Both the position numbers and the translations under genes were made by a program. The notes below the pieces were generated by a model. It saw only the letters and a list, made by a program, of their open reading frames with translations, made no database searches and had not been told where the DNA came from. A DNA stretch of 27,403 bases from Sedimentisphaera sp050251615 (lineage in GTDB: Bacteria > Planctomycetota > Phycisphaerae > Sedimentisphaerales > Sedimentisphaeraceae). Below are positions 8,701 to 16,713 of this stretch, piece after piece. Positions within the stretch are counted from its first letter, which is position 1. The number at the start of each line of letters is the position of its first letter. Location: the NCBI GenBank assembly GCA_050251615.1, contig JBFWMM010000039.1, positions 1-27,403 on the forward strand. The letters run 5' to 3'.

Positions 8701-11436
8701 CCGGATAGCGAGTAGCCAGGTTTCTCTGTTTCGCGCCGGGTGCGTAACGGCATCGCCCCATCGGGCGCTTTCTGCGATAATCGCAGAATCAATCTCTTCT
8801 GCACGCGACATAACCCTCTCCCAGACCTTGTCGCAGGTGAACGCGCCTCCGTTGTAGAAGAGCTCCTGAACGCGGTCGGCGAAGTCCATACGATACTCTT
8901 CATTCTGCGTTATCAGCTGTTCGTGGAGCCAGTGCGGGCCGAAATATACCAGGTTGGAGCCTGCTGTGGTAAAAGGAGTAACAATCTGTTCGTAGTTGGG
9001 CCAACCGTTTCCGGAGTAGCCCATGGTGTGTTCGGAGTCGTGTTCGATAAACTTGAATCCATCGGGGTTTACCCTGTTGTAAATGCAGTATGTGTTGTTA
9101 GGGTGTCCCACAAACCTGCTCGCGGCACCATCATTGTCTGCCGTGTAATAGTTGAGGAGTTGGTAGTCAATAAGATTCTTTACATCGAGCAGTTTTTCTC
9201 CTTCGGGATCGTCGTTGCCGTCAACATCCTTGCCCTGCATCGCCATATAGGTTTCTGTGCTGTACATCCCGCCTGTGGCATATCTCCAAAGTCTTGTGAA
9301 GGCATCCATATTACCATCGTTGGCCATCATCTGGAGGCCGTAGGCATTGTCCGTCCTGATCACGTCAAAATTATCGCTCTCATCCTCCAGATACGAGCTT
9401 GCAAAGCGCGCATCGGGGCGCTCTTCTGTCTGGTACAGGCCCCAGTAGATGCGATTTATGTAGAGGTGGTAGTAGCGGCTGCGGGTGTATGGCTCGCCAA
9501 GCTCGCCCATCGTATCGCGCGAGAATACATCGCGGATGAATGTGTTGTGGAAGTTATTGCCAGAGTCGTTAAACGCCCAGGAGCAGTTCTGGCTTGTGCG
9601 GAGGTCGAGCTTATCGAATTTATCAGTGCCCTCATCGCCGAACATCGGGTATTTGAGCTTTCCTTTGCCGTACCGGCTGCGGAAGAACAAACGGAACGCA
9701 TGCTTGGGGTTGCCGTCCTGGCGGCTGTATCCGCCTCGGATTCCAAGGCCGCAGTCGATCTGGAAGCCGTCTGTGCCGTCGGGGTAGATAAGCTCAAGCG
9801 AACAGGGTTTTTCCTTCTCCACTGTCCAGAAGTCGTTGTCGGAGCGGGCATCCGCCGCGTTAACGTATATGCCTGTGTGCGGGTCAAAGAGGTTCGGCAG
9901 ATCTGTGGATATGCAGAGCGATGGGATTGCGGTTAGTGCATCCTCTATCTGATGGCCGTAAGCGGATGAATTTACAATGTCCGGATCCATGCCGTAGTCT
10001 ATCCTCTGGCCGTTAACCGAATAGCCGGGATCCGGCCAGCGCACGCCGGGCTTGCTGCCGTCGGGTTGCTGTCTTCCAACATCCCCGGGGAAGATATAAG
10101 TTTGAGTATCTACATTACCGGGAATGTGTCCGGAAAGATACGTGCGAGCACGTACGACAGTAGTCCAGCTCACTTTGAATGTCATGCCAGGCTCCCATGT
10201 TTTACCGTTGACCAAATCAGGCGTGGAGCCGTTGAGGGTGTAGCGGATGAGCGCATCGGGACTATCGCAAGTAATGGCGAGCTCGAAAGGCTCTGTAAAA
10301 AAGCCCCTGTCAACGCTGAATTTTGTATCGGGTGAGAGGCCGGCGTAATTCTCTGAATTTGCAGCGGCCGGAGAAGGCGGAGAAAAATAATTGCAGGCGG
10401 TGAGGTAATCGGTGCGGCCGTATGAAACGTTGGTTTGCTGCGGAGGATAGCCGAATTTGCCACCGGAATACTCATACTCCGAAAAATCACTTGCAATCTC
10501 CATATCAGGACGCACAAGCAGGAGGGCTCCCCCGTCGTTATCGAGAGAGAAGTTGGTATGTATGTACTCTCCGCTCACGTAATCATTGCCCGAGGCGTAA
10601 AAAAGCATATATTCGCCGGCGCCAATGGTTATACCCGCGGGGAATTGCCATTTCATCATATCGTTCGGGTCGTTGCTCATGTACCAGCCGTCGAGAGAGA
10701 CAGCCGCATCAGAAATGTTTGCAAGCTCAATCCAGTCAACATTTTCACCTGTCTCATCGAACACTTCCCACGCATCGGGAGATATATCGGGAAAATCGCT
10801 GCCGTTGTCGGCCATAAACTCGTTTATAATGACCGGACCGAAGGTCTTTTGCCAGGTAGAGCTGATGAGGGTGAAGTCTTCCAGGTCAACCGAGCCGTTG
10901 CCGGTCAGGTCGGCGCAGCCGGCTCCTGAACAATTCAAGACAGAAAGCCATTGCTCGGCAAGAATCACGCAGTCAGCCATAGACACCGTGCCGTCATAGT
11001 CGATGTCGCCGGCGGGAAAGAACTTCATAAAAATATCATAAACCGTTACCATCAAATCTGTTACGACGATATTGTCATAGGCGTAATCGCTACTGGAAAC
11101 GGCAAACGAAACAGCACACTGCTCTGTCGACTCTTCTATGCCGTCATCAGCTGCCGATACCGAAACCGATTGAGCAATGTTCCAGTTCTCATCGGTAAAA
11201 GCGAGAGTGAGAGACTCGCCCGGGAAGCCGCCGCCGAGTTTGAGATCTTCCGAATTCGGGCTGACTGTTATGTTTACATCATTTGCCGGTATCGTATCCA
11301 GACGCACGGTAAAGCTGTCTGAGCTGCCAAGCTCACGGACGGCTGTATCGCCGCCTGTTTGCGTTATCACGACCGCACCGAATGAGGCACACGCCAGAAA
11401 TGACAGAGTAAGAATACCAAACGCGAATAATTTCAT
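5788..11436 (-). CDS. Giant secreted Calx-beta/dockerin/LTD/CotH-kinase/PA14 protein
   Basis: 1882 residues from the ATG at 11436, preceded by AAGGA and followed directly by a signal peptide (about 1-20, MKLFAFGILTLSFLACASFG). An upstream in-frame start at 11520 would bury that peptide. Domains in order: Calx-beta-like (about 22-135); dockerin type I with two calcium loops (DIDYDGTVS and DLTGNGSVD, about 143-196); LTD (about 199-360); chitobiase C-terminal-like (about 373-450); CotH kinase-like (about 503-870, including FIEHDSEHTMG); the first half of another chitobiase C-terminal domain (about 955-1000); PA14 (about 1029-1189); a galactose-binding-like region (about 1190-1343); the closing half of the split domain (about 1353-1392); then three LTDs (about 1398-1517, 1560-1672, 1711-1862). 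No PEP-CTERM or other sorting tail is visible. The family is common in Phycisphaerae, but its role is unknown; surface attachment or extracellular phosphotransfer is only a guess. It has its own promoter and no operon partner. Confidence 0.85.
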   Translation of the reverse strand: MKLFAFGILTLSFLACASFGAVVITQTGGDTAVRELGSSDSFTVRLDTIPANDVNITVSPNSEDLKLGGGFPGESLTLAFTDENWNIAQSVSVSAADDGIEESTEQCAVSFAVSSSDYAYDNIVVTDLMVTVYDIFMKFFPAGDIDYDGTVSMADCVILAEQWLSVLNCSGAGCADLTGNGSVDLEDFTLISSTWQKTFGPVIINEFMADNGSDFPDISPDAWEVFDETGENVDWIELANISDAAVSLDGWYMSNDPNDMMKWQFPAGITIGAGEYMLFYASGNDYVSGEYIHTNFSLDNDGGALLLVRPDMEIASDFSEYEYSGGKFGYPPQQTNVSYGRTDYLTACNYFSPPSPAAANSENYAGLSPDTKFSVDRGFFTEPFELAITCDSPDALIRYTLNGSTPDLVNGKTWEPGMTFKVSWTTVVRARTYLSGHIPGNVDTQTYIFPGDVGRQQPDGSKPGVRWPDPGYSVNGQRIDYGMDPDIVNSSAYGHQIEDALTAIPSLCISTDLPNLFDPHTGIYVNAADARSDNDFWTVEKEKPCSLELIYPDGTDGFQIDCGLGIRGGYSRQDGNPKHAFRLFFRSRYGKGKLKYPMFGDEGTDKFDKLDLRTSQNCSWAFNDSGNNFHNTFIRDVFSRDTMGELGEPYTRSRYYHLYINRIYWGLYQTEERPDARFASSYLEDESDNFDVIRTDNAYGLQMMANDGNMDAFTRLWRYATGGMYSTETYMAMQGKDVDGNDDPEGEKLLDVKNLIDYQLLNYYTADNDGAASRFVGHPNNTYCIYNRVNPDGFKFIEHDSEHTMGYSGNGWPNYEQIVTPFTTAGSNLVYFGPHWLHEQLITQNEEYRMDFADRVQELFYNGGAFTCDKVWERVMSRAEEIDSAIIAESARWGDAVTHPARNRETWLLAIRHMQDFIYGTSTANFPVSQPWSMIPRDKRVIAQFDAVNWLPKTAAPELSAYGGYVPNGYQLEMTAGSAGDQIYFTDDGADPRLRTGISSTVESVTFIDESTEKKVFVPTEELTGTARYNSLLADYWEELAGWAVSSLTSYSGYPNNPTKRAVWQDFEMYDRNSTDNYGLQLSGWLYPPVTGDYRFYIAANDTAELLLSTDENPDNDQSIANVPSATGYHYWTTYTSQHSDLISLEASRRYHIRSLMKESTGDDHLSVAWVMPDSTKVEVIKGEYLLPGGYAWTTPGFDDSQWTSGTGAVVYERSTVGDYLPYLDGGIDVEDIMYGKNTTCYVRIPFEHDGSIVSGLRLTLNYEDGFVAYLNGVEVARSNCSGLPAWNSASSAVRADSSAVQDATFDISSYAGLLMAGKNYLSVHALNVSLASSDFLMNVKLYGQKPTAGQQSDSAQLYSSPLTLTKSTRIKTRAFDAPDWSAIEDVTFAVGDLASALRISEIMYHPVNPEHEYIELRNISAEDINLNLARFSKGIDCDFGDITIPAGDFLILARNSEMFRQYYAGLNIDVPVLQWTAGSLDNSGEQIKLVDALGGIIADFDYDDGWYSATDGDGFSLTAVNITEADPKLWSSKDMWRPSAYSFGSPGFDDTGFIPAVGSVVINELLSHSHSLAPDWIELYNTTDEPINIGGWFLSDSDASDLEMKKYQIPYGTIIAAHGYAVFTENEHFGNASAEGCNETFALSEGGETLFLRSGAGGTITGYQESESFGAADSNVSFGRYYKESTGTWNFVAMAAQTAGAANSAPLVGPIVISEIMYNPPLGPGYDNDEFEYIELANISSSSVNLWEYDDLLRVNTGWRITSGVDFDFAYGDSIPAGGKILLVGNIEAFKAMYPAVDDSIIFGPWSGKLDNGGERVEISKPGDEELGERYYIRIDRVNYDDEDLWPVEADGNGLSLERISLPLYGNDPANWQAVAGTPGV

Positions 11437-11518
11437 AGACTGTTTTCCTTGTAAACACCAATTAACACCGCCCCGCCGGAGACAGCGAAATAAAACGGTT
11501 TTTTTAGTTGAAACCTGC

Positions 11519-11546
11519 ATTATAGTACGATGAAACTGAATGTCTT
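11519..11546 (-). promoter_or_regulatory. Promoter for the CotH/LTD gene
   Basis: Read on the minus strand, AAGACA (11546-11541) and TATAAT (11524-11519) are spaced 16 bp apart. The -10 is perfect and the -35 matches at four of six bases. Transcription would begin near 11512, about 75 nt before the ATG at 11436. This supports the downstream start. Confidence 0.55.
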
Positions 11547-11613
11547 GTTTTTTTTGAAAAAATACGGTTCATCCCGCCTTGCGATGTTTCAACCTACAAA
11601 GCCGCGGCGGTCT

Positions 11614-11650
11614 TTCATTGCGCCTGAGGCATGCGCTCAGGCGCAATGAA
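11614..11650. promoter_or_regulatory. Perfect 15-bp inverted repeat between divergent promoters
   Basis: Arms TTCATTGCGCCTGAG (11614-11628) and CTCAGGCGCAATGAA (11636-11650) surround a 7-nt spacer, GCATGCG. It lies between the CotH-gene promoter (-35 at 11546) and the glycyl-tRNA synthetase promoter (-35 at 11671). No T-run follows on either strand, so a terminator is unlikely. It could be an operator for a dimeric regulator, a cruciform, or a relic of a mobile element. The rest of 11437-11769 holds the two promoters and leaders and no gene. Confidence 0.6.
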
Positions 11651-11670
11651 CCTGAAAAAACTTCGCACCC

Positions 11671-11698
11671 TTGTAAAGCAAACCGTAGAGATTATAAT
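11671..11698 (+). promoter_or_regulatory. Promoter for the glycyl-tRNA synthetase gene
   Basis: TTGTAA (11671-11676) and TATAAT (11693-11698) are separated by 16 bp, giving a leader of about 65 nt before the ATG at 11770. No T-box-like structure was recognised in the leader. Confidence 0.65.
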
Positions 11699-11769
11699 AC
11701 GCCCTTTTGTAATGAAAATGCGGGGCGAAATCTCTGCGGTAAATTGAAACAGCTTTTAGACTTAGAATT

Positions 11770-13236
11770 ATGGCAAAACTGACAAAACTCGACGACATCG
11801 TTTCGCTGTGCAAGAGGCGCGGCTTCATATTCCAGTCCAGCGAGATCTACGGCGGCCTTGCGAGCTGCTACGACTTCGGCCCGCTCGGCAGCGAACTCAA
11901 GCGCAACGTACGCAATGCCTGGTGGAAAAGCACCGTCCAGATGCGCGACAATGTTGTCGGGGTGGATTGCAGCATTCTGATGCACCCGATGGTGTGGAAG
12001 GCATCAGGGCACGCCGATAAATTCGCCGACCTCATCACAGAGTGCCGCAAGTGCCACGCAAGGACGCGCGTTGACCACCTTCTCAACGCCGACGGCAAGA
12101 GCGCCGAAGAGCTCGGCACCGACATAACCGACACGAGCGACAAAGTTTGCCCGAGCTGTAACACAAAAGGCGATTTCACAGAGCCCATGCCTTTCAAATT
12201 GATGTTTGAAACGCAGATGGGCGCCAACGCCGACGACACTATGACAGTTTATATGCGCCCCGAGACCGCTCAAGGCATCTTCGCCAACTTCCGCAACGTG
12301 CTCGACAGCACGCGAGTGAAGGTTCCGTTCGGCATCGCGCAGATCGGCAAGAGCTTCAGAAACGAAGTTACCACGAAGGCGTTCATCTTCCGTACGCGCG
12401 AATTCGAGCAGGCGGAGCTGGAGTTCTTCTGTGAGCCAGGCACGGATGAAGAGTGGTACGAATACTGGAAAGAGCAGCGCTTCAACTGGTACGTTGAGCA
12501 CGGCATCAATCCGAAAAACCTCCGCATGAGAGACCACGCCAAAGACGAGCTCGCGCATTACGCGAAGGCTTGCGTTGATGTGGAGTACAAATTCCCGTTC
12601 GGCAGCGGCGACTGGCAGGAGCTGGAAGGCATCGCCAACCGCACCGACTACGACCTCCGCCAGCATCAGCGCGGCATGAGAAGCGTAAACAGCTACATCG
12701 AAAACGGCAAAGACCTCACGAAGGTGGAGCTGAAATCAGAGGCTGAAGATTACCAGAAGGGCCCGCTGTCATTCTTCGACGAACAGAAGCACAAGCGCTA
12801 TGTTCCGTTCGTAATCGAGCCGAGCGCCGGCATCGACCGCAGCACATTGGCGTTTCTCGTGGACGCGTACGACGAGGAGGAGCTGGAAAACGGCGAAACT
12901 CGCAACTTGCTCCGCTTCCACCCCGCAATCGCTCCGGTAAAGGCGGCGATATTCCCGCTTGTGAAGAAGGACGGGATGCCGGAAATCGCACACGAAATAT
13001 GCGATCAGCTCCGCGCTCATTGGCCCGTTTTCTACGACGAGAAAGGCGCAATCGGCCGCAGATACCGCCGGCAGGATGAGGCGGGGACGCCGTTCTGCAT
13101 TACGGTTGACGGACAGGTGAAAGAGGACGGCACGGTTACCGTGCGCCACCGCGACACAATGGAGCAGGAGCGCGTACACAAGGATCGGCTCGCCGCATAC
13201 CTCTTCGACAAGATGGCCAACTGGAACAAGGCCTGA
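11770..13236 (+). CDS. glyQS: Glycine--tRNA ligase, homodimeric class II type
   Basis: Charges tRNA-Gly with glycine using ATP in the cytoplasm. 488 residues, within the range of bacterial alpha2-type enzymes and unlike the separate alpha and beta subunits of many bacteria. The N-terminal RRGFIFQSSEIYGG and YDFGPLG match the class II motif 1 region. A zinc knuckle is visible as C92-x2-C95 and C127-x2-C130. MRPETAQGIF (162-171) and FRNE (196-199) with R208/R210 and E211 form motif 2; EPSAGIDR (350-357) is motif 3. The anticodon-binding domain occupies about 393-488. The first visible ATG agrees with the family N terminus. It has its own promoter and a terminator follows directly, so it is likely monocistronic, although DUF486 starts just past the terminator. 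Confidence 0.96.
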   Translation: MAKLTKLDDIVSLCKRRGFIFQSSEIYGGLASCYDFGPLGSELKRNVRNAWWKSTVQMRDNVVGVDCSILMHPMVWKASGHADKFADLITECRKCHARTRVDHLLNADGKSAEELGTDITDTSDKVCPSCNTKGDFTEPMPFKLMFETQMGANADDTMTVYMRPETAQGIFANFRNVLDSTRVKVPFGIAQIGKSFRNEVTTKAFIFRTREFEQAELEFFCEPGTDEEWYEYWKEQRFNWYVEHGINPKNLRMRDHAKDELAHYAKACVDVEYKFPFGSGDWQELEGIANRTDYDLRQHQRGMRSVNSYIENGKDLTKVELKSEAEDYQKGPLSFFDEQKHKRYVPFVIEPSAGIDRSTLAFLVDAYDEEELENGETRNLLRFHPAIAPVKAAIFPLVKKDGMPEIAHEICDQLRAHWPVFYDEKGAIGRRYRRQDEAGTPFCITVDGQVKEDGTVTVRHRDTMEQERVHKDRLAAYLFDKMANWNKA

Positions 13237-13258
13237 TAACAGCAACAACGAATTCAAG

Positions 13259-13289
13259 AAGGCAGACGCTTAACCGCGCCTGCCTTTTT
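13259..13289 (+). terminator. Rho-independent terminator after the glycyl-tRNA synthetase gene
   Basis: Arms AAGGCAG (13259-13265) and CTGCCTT (13280-13286), with an inner CGC/GCG pairing, are followed by a T-run to 13289. The next start codon is only 19 bp downstream, so the small membrane-protein gene must rely on readthrough or on a promoter I did not identify. Confidence 0.75.
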
Positions 13290-13307
13290 ATATGCCGGAG
13301 CTTTGCT

Positions 13308-13634
13308 ATGCTTACGATAATTCTGCTGATTATATCGAACATCTTTATGACGTTTGCCTGGTACGGCCACCTCAAATTCAAATCAGCCCCCCTGCTGACG
13401 GTTATTCTCGTGAGCTGGGGTATTGCCCTGTTTGAGTACTGCTTTCAGGTGCCCGCGAATCGAATCGGGCACGGGCAGTTCAACGCCGCACAGCTCAAGA
13501 CAATCCAGGAAGTCATCACCCTCGTTGTCTTTTCCGTGTTTTCGATTGTCTATCTAAAGGAGGAATTCCGCTGGAATTACCTCATTGGCTTTGCAATGAT
13601 CATCGGCGCGGTCTTCTTCATCTTCAAAAAATAA
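13308..13634 (+). CDS. DMT-superfamily membrane protein, DUF486 family
   Basis: 108 residues with four predicted membrane segments (about 1-20, 26-47, 63-83, 88-106), the normal length and topology of DUF486. FMTFAWYGHLKF near the N terminus, FEYCFQVPANRIGHG in the middle and FRWNYLIGFAMI near the C terminus are characteristic of the family, which is related to small drug/metabolite transporters but has no established substrate. GGAG lies 8 bp before the ATG. The gene abuts the terminator of the glycyl-tRNA synthetase gene and runs convergently toward the rhamnosidase gene. The final codons (FIFKK) immediately precede the repeat at 13635. Confidence 0.88.
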   Translation: MLTIILLIISNIFMTFAWYGHLKFKSAPLLTVILVSWGIALFEYCFQVPANRIGHGQFNAAQLKTIQEVITLVVFSVFSIVYLKEEFRWNYLIGFAMIIGAVFFIFKK

Positions 13635-13767
13635 AAGCGCCCCGAAATTGTAGAGACGCAAAATCTTGCATCTCTACAGGTTACGAACGTATATTATCCG
13701 TGGCACCGGTTTGAATTCACCTGCATTGATGGGCGTTGCGTGAGAGTCATTTACGGATTGATATAAC
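13635..13767 (+). repeat. Dispersed modular repeat, copy 3, beyond the 3' end of the GH78 gene
   Basis: It starts with GCGCCCCGAAATTG (the end of module C), then the palindrome at 13653-13674 with loop AATC. Here the symmetry is longer: TGTAGAGA on the left and TCTCTACA on the right, giving 13-bp arms with a single mismatch. It continues with GGTTACGAACGTATATTATCC, a short module-B piece (TTTGAATTCACC) and ends with TTACGGATTGATATAAC, the start of a further truncated module A. It fills the space between two convergent genes. Confidence 0.8.
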
Positions 13768-13787
13768 GGGCCGCTCGCGAGATATCG

Positions 13788-16535
13788 CTATCCGGCAATC
13801 TCCGAATCGAATCTGTACGAGCCTGATTTCAGGTTGTAGATGGCATACCCGTCTTCGTATCCGGCAAAAGAGACGCCCTCTGCTCGGCCGGCAGGCTGCT
13901 TTGATTCTTTCACCGCATCAGCCTCAAGCGCCGGCACATAGACAGTCGCCGTAGTGTTGGCGGGGATTTGAACTGCCCACAGGAAAGACTTGCCTTCTAT
14001 CTTCCAAGCGCTTCCAATACGGCCACGGATAGACTCGTAAGATGCATCAACCCGCGTTAACCCGGGGAGCAATCTCGGCCTTAGAACAAATTGTTTGAAC
14101 GCCTCGCTGCCGGTAATATCGGGGTTCAGGTTGATTCCGGCAAGATTTTTATAGAACCAGGCCCCTATATCGCCAAACATAATATGGTTGAGAGAGTTCG
14201 CGCCTTTCCAGTCTTCCCAGAGAGTCGTCGCACCGCGATTGATCCAGTCTGCGTAGCTCGGGGCGGTCGGATTGATTACCATCCTGTACGCCGCCTCGTG
14301 CTCGCCGTTTTCCGAGAGTACATTAAAGATAGACTTGGCCCCCAGAATGCCGGTGTCGATATGATAATCCTGCGAACGCACATTCTCTGCGAGCCTCGCA
14401 ACCACCTTCTCCTTTTCACTCTCCGGCACTAATCCGCTGTAAAGCGAGAAGCTCAGGGCCGTCTGGCTGCCGATTGAGTAGATGCCGTCGCCTTTGTAGA
14501 AATGTTCGTTGAATGCGGCTTTGATCTTCGCGGCAAGCTCTGAATAAGTCTTCGCGTCCGCCTTATGGCCGAGAATTTCGGCTGAGCGGGCGGTTATAAG
14601 AGCATCCATATAGTAGAATGCGGTTGAGGTTATATCTGTCGGCGTGGCCGTTTTTGCCGGCACCCAGTCGTTGAGACCGAAATTGATTATATGATTCTCA
14701 GCCCTGCCGGAGAGGTAATCCACATACCTCTTGAATCTGTCGAAATGGGTTTCGAGTATTCGTTTGTCGCCGTAGTAGCGGTACATCTCCCACGGTATAA
14801 TCATATAGGCGCTGTCCCAGGCAGGGCCATTGCCCCAGGCATAACCCCAACCGCCCGTTGGAACGATTCCCGGCAGCTCGCCTGAATCGCGCTGTGCGTC
14901 CTTGATGTCCAGCATCCACTTTGTATAGCCGCCGCCGTTGGCCCAGTTGTACATAGCCTGCTCTGCCGCCAGATGCGCATCACCCATCCACCCGTTCTTT
15001 TCACGTTGGGGGCAGTCGGTAGGGTAGCCCACAAAATTTCCGCGGTAAGACCAGAGTATGCAGCTCTGGAGGCGGTTGAGAAGCTCGTTGGAGCAGCTGA
15101 ATTCACCCGTCTGCTCGAAGGCCGTATTGACCACGCGGCCTGCTATCGAATCCGTTTCGGGCTTGCCCGGAAAACCGGTAACCTCAACATACCTGAATCC
15201 GTGATAAACAAACCGAGGCTCCCAAATCTCCTCACCCTTACCCTTGAGGATGTACGTATCGGTCTGAAATGTGTCCTCGTAAACGTGCTCTTTAATCGGG
15301 TCTTGCGTAAGGCGGCCTTCTGCATTGATTCTTTCGCCGTACCGCAGCTGCACTTTCGTCCCCGCTTCGCCCGAAACCTTCAGCCTCGCCCAGCCGGCTA
15401 TATTCTGCCCCAAGTCAAAAAGATAGACCCCTTGCGCGGGTTCTGTGAGCTTAACAGGGGTTATAGTTTGCGTTATCTTGACTGCCGGAGCCATCTGCGC
15501 CCTGAGCGTTCCGGCCGGCGCAGGCACAATTTGAGGCTGCTTCCATGAGCTGTCGTCAAACTGAGCGGTCGCCCAGCCGGCCATCTCCCTTCGCGCATCG
15601 TAATACTCACCCTGACGAATACCGTCCAGCACAACCGGGCCGGCTGATGCCTTCCACGTATCATCGCTGGTTATCATTTCGGTTGAGCCGTCGGTGTATT
15701 CGATGCGAAGCTGCGCCAGGAGCTTCGGCTTATCACGCCAGGGCGCGCTGTCGAAGTTCCAAGCGGCTCTCGTAAAGACATTGTACCAGCCGTTGCCCAG
15801 CATGACGCCGATGGCATTTGCACCCTGCGAAACCATTTCCGATACATCATAGCCCACGTACAGGCAGGAGCGGTCATATCGCGTGAACGCGGGGTCCAGA
15901 ACATGGTCTCCCACCTTGTTCCCGTTAAGATAAGCCTCATAAAAGCCAGGAGCCGAAATGTACAAAGCGGCATGCCTGATGTCTTTGTCGAGGGTGAATG
16001 TCTTTCTGAGCAGGGGCGAAGGCTCACTCTGCTTCCACTTGCCCTTCATGGCCATATCCTGTTCGCTGTAGGGTTCGCTGAAGCCGAGCCACCGGCCCGC
16101 CCACTCACCGGCGGATAGTACCCCCATCGACCAGCGCGCCTGCTCGCTCCAGCTTGACGGCCTGCCGTTCTCATCCCACACGCGCACCTTCCACCAGCAC
16201 CTCTGATAAGATGAAAGCGCCTTGCCGGCATAGGGAACGTGGAGAGTGCTGTCTGACTCGACCTTGCCGCTGTCCCAGAGGTCGCCGCGGCCTGTATCGA
16301 GGATGGCGGGGTCAGATGAAACCAGAATCCGGTATGCGCTCTGGCTGCGGCCCCTCTGCGAAGATGTTACAATCCAGCTCAATCTGGGCGAAGCGACATC
16401 GATTCCCTCCGGATTGACGCGATATTCACAACGCATCCGTTCGACCTGAATCGCGGCATCCGCCGCTTTTGCGTTCAGCTGCACACAAACGAGCGCCGCC
16501 ACTGCCATCAATAAAGACAATTTTCCGGTTGTCAT
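13788..16535 (-). CDS. Secreted alpha-L-rhamnosidase, GH78 family
   Basis: It is predicted to hydrolyse terminal alpha-L-rhamnose by an inverting mechanism, from rhamnogalacturonan, ulvan-like or glycosidic substrates. 915 residues, normal for multi-domain GH78. A signal peptide (about 1-25) leads to the N-terminal fibronectin-like domain with PRLSW (50-54) and WWKVRVWD (114-121). The rhamnosidase N domain follows (about 170-350), with YLNGNKVGDHVLDPAFT. The (alpha/alpha)6 catalytic barrel (about 470-800) contains DCPQREKNGWMGD (507-519), holding the general-acid region, and TTLWEDW with candidate general base E774. A C-terminal beta-domain covers about 810-915. The start at 16535 has AAAGGGAAA just upstream and exposes the signal peptide. 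It is transcribed alone from its own promoter and is flanked by inverted copies of the dispersed repeat. Confidence 0.95.
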   Translation of the reverse strand: MTTGKLSLLMAVAALVCVQLNAKAADAAIQVERMRCEYRVNPEGIDVASPRLSWIVTSSQRGRSQSAYRILVSSDPAILDTGRGDLWDSGKVESDSTLHVPYAGKALSSYQRCWWKVRVWDENGRPSSWSEQARWSMGVLSAGEWAGRWLGFSEPYSEQDMAMKGKWKQSEPSPLLRKTFTLDKDIRHAALYISAPGFYEAYLNGNKVGDHVLDPAFTRYDRSCLYVGYDVSEMVSQGANAIGVMLGNGWYNVFTRAAWNFDSAPWRDKPKLLAQLRIEYTDGSTEMITSDDTWKASAGPVVLDGIRQGEYYDARREMAGWATAQFDDSSWKQPQIVPAPAGTLRAQMAPAVKITQTITPVKLTEPAQGVYLFDLGQNIAGWARLKVSGEAGTKVQLRYGERINAEGRLTQDPIKEHVYEDTFQTDTYILKGKGEEIWEPRFVYHGFRYVEVTGFPGKPETDSIAGRVVNTAFEQTGEFSCSNELLNRLQSCILWSYRGNFVGYPTDCPQREKNGWMGDAHLAAEQAMYNWANGGGYTKWMLDIKDAQRDSGELPGIVPTGGWGYAWGNGPAWDSAYMIIPWEMYRYYGDKRILETHFDRFKRYVDYLSGRAENHIINFGLNDWVPAKTATPTDITSTAFYYMDALITARSAEILGHKADAKTYSELAAKIKAAFNEHFYKGDGIYSIGSQTALSFSLYSGLVPESEKEKVVARLAENVRSQDYHIDTGILGAKSIFNVLSENGEHEAAYRMVINPTAPSYADWINRGATTLWEDWKGANSLNHIMFGDIGAWFYKNLAGINLNPDITGSEAFKQFVLRPRLLPGLTRVDASYESIRGRIGSAWKIEGKSFLWAVQIPANTTATVYVPALEADAVKESKQPAGRAEGVSFAGYEDGYAIYNLKSGSYRFDSEIAG

Positions 16536-16630
16536 ACGTTTCCCTTTCCACTTCTATTTTTTTGTGTTGAATGAGCTTTCGGGCAATAGCGCCATTCGAT
16601 TCAAGGCGGCACTGCTGCCTGTGGCTGTTT

Positions 16631-16658
16631 CTTATATCTTTTTTCTTCTCTTTTGCAA
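16631..16658 (-). promoter_or_regulatory. Promoter for the GH78 rhamnosidase gene
   Basis: On the minus strand, TTGCAA (16658-16653) and TATAAG (16636-16631) are 16 bp apart, separated by a purine-rich spacer. Transcription would start near 16624, about 90 nt before the start codon. Confidence 0.5.
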
Positions 16659-16713
16659 GACCATAAAACTCCCGCGGATGCTCCCTTGCCCTGCCGAAAA
16701 ATGAAAATAAGAA

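Noticed and set aside
8740..9936. A 398-residue open frame on the plus strand inside the CotH protein gene
   Set aside because: It is antisense to conserved CotH coding sequence, with no family motifs and no ribosome-binding signal.
11437..11520. An upstream in-frame start for the CotH/LTD gene
   Set aside because: It would place 28 charged residues before a clear signal peptide, and the proposed -10 box overlaps it; the ATG at 11436 has a proper ribosome-binding site.
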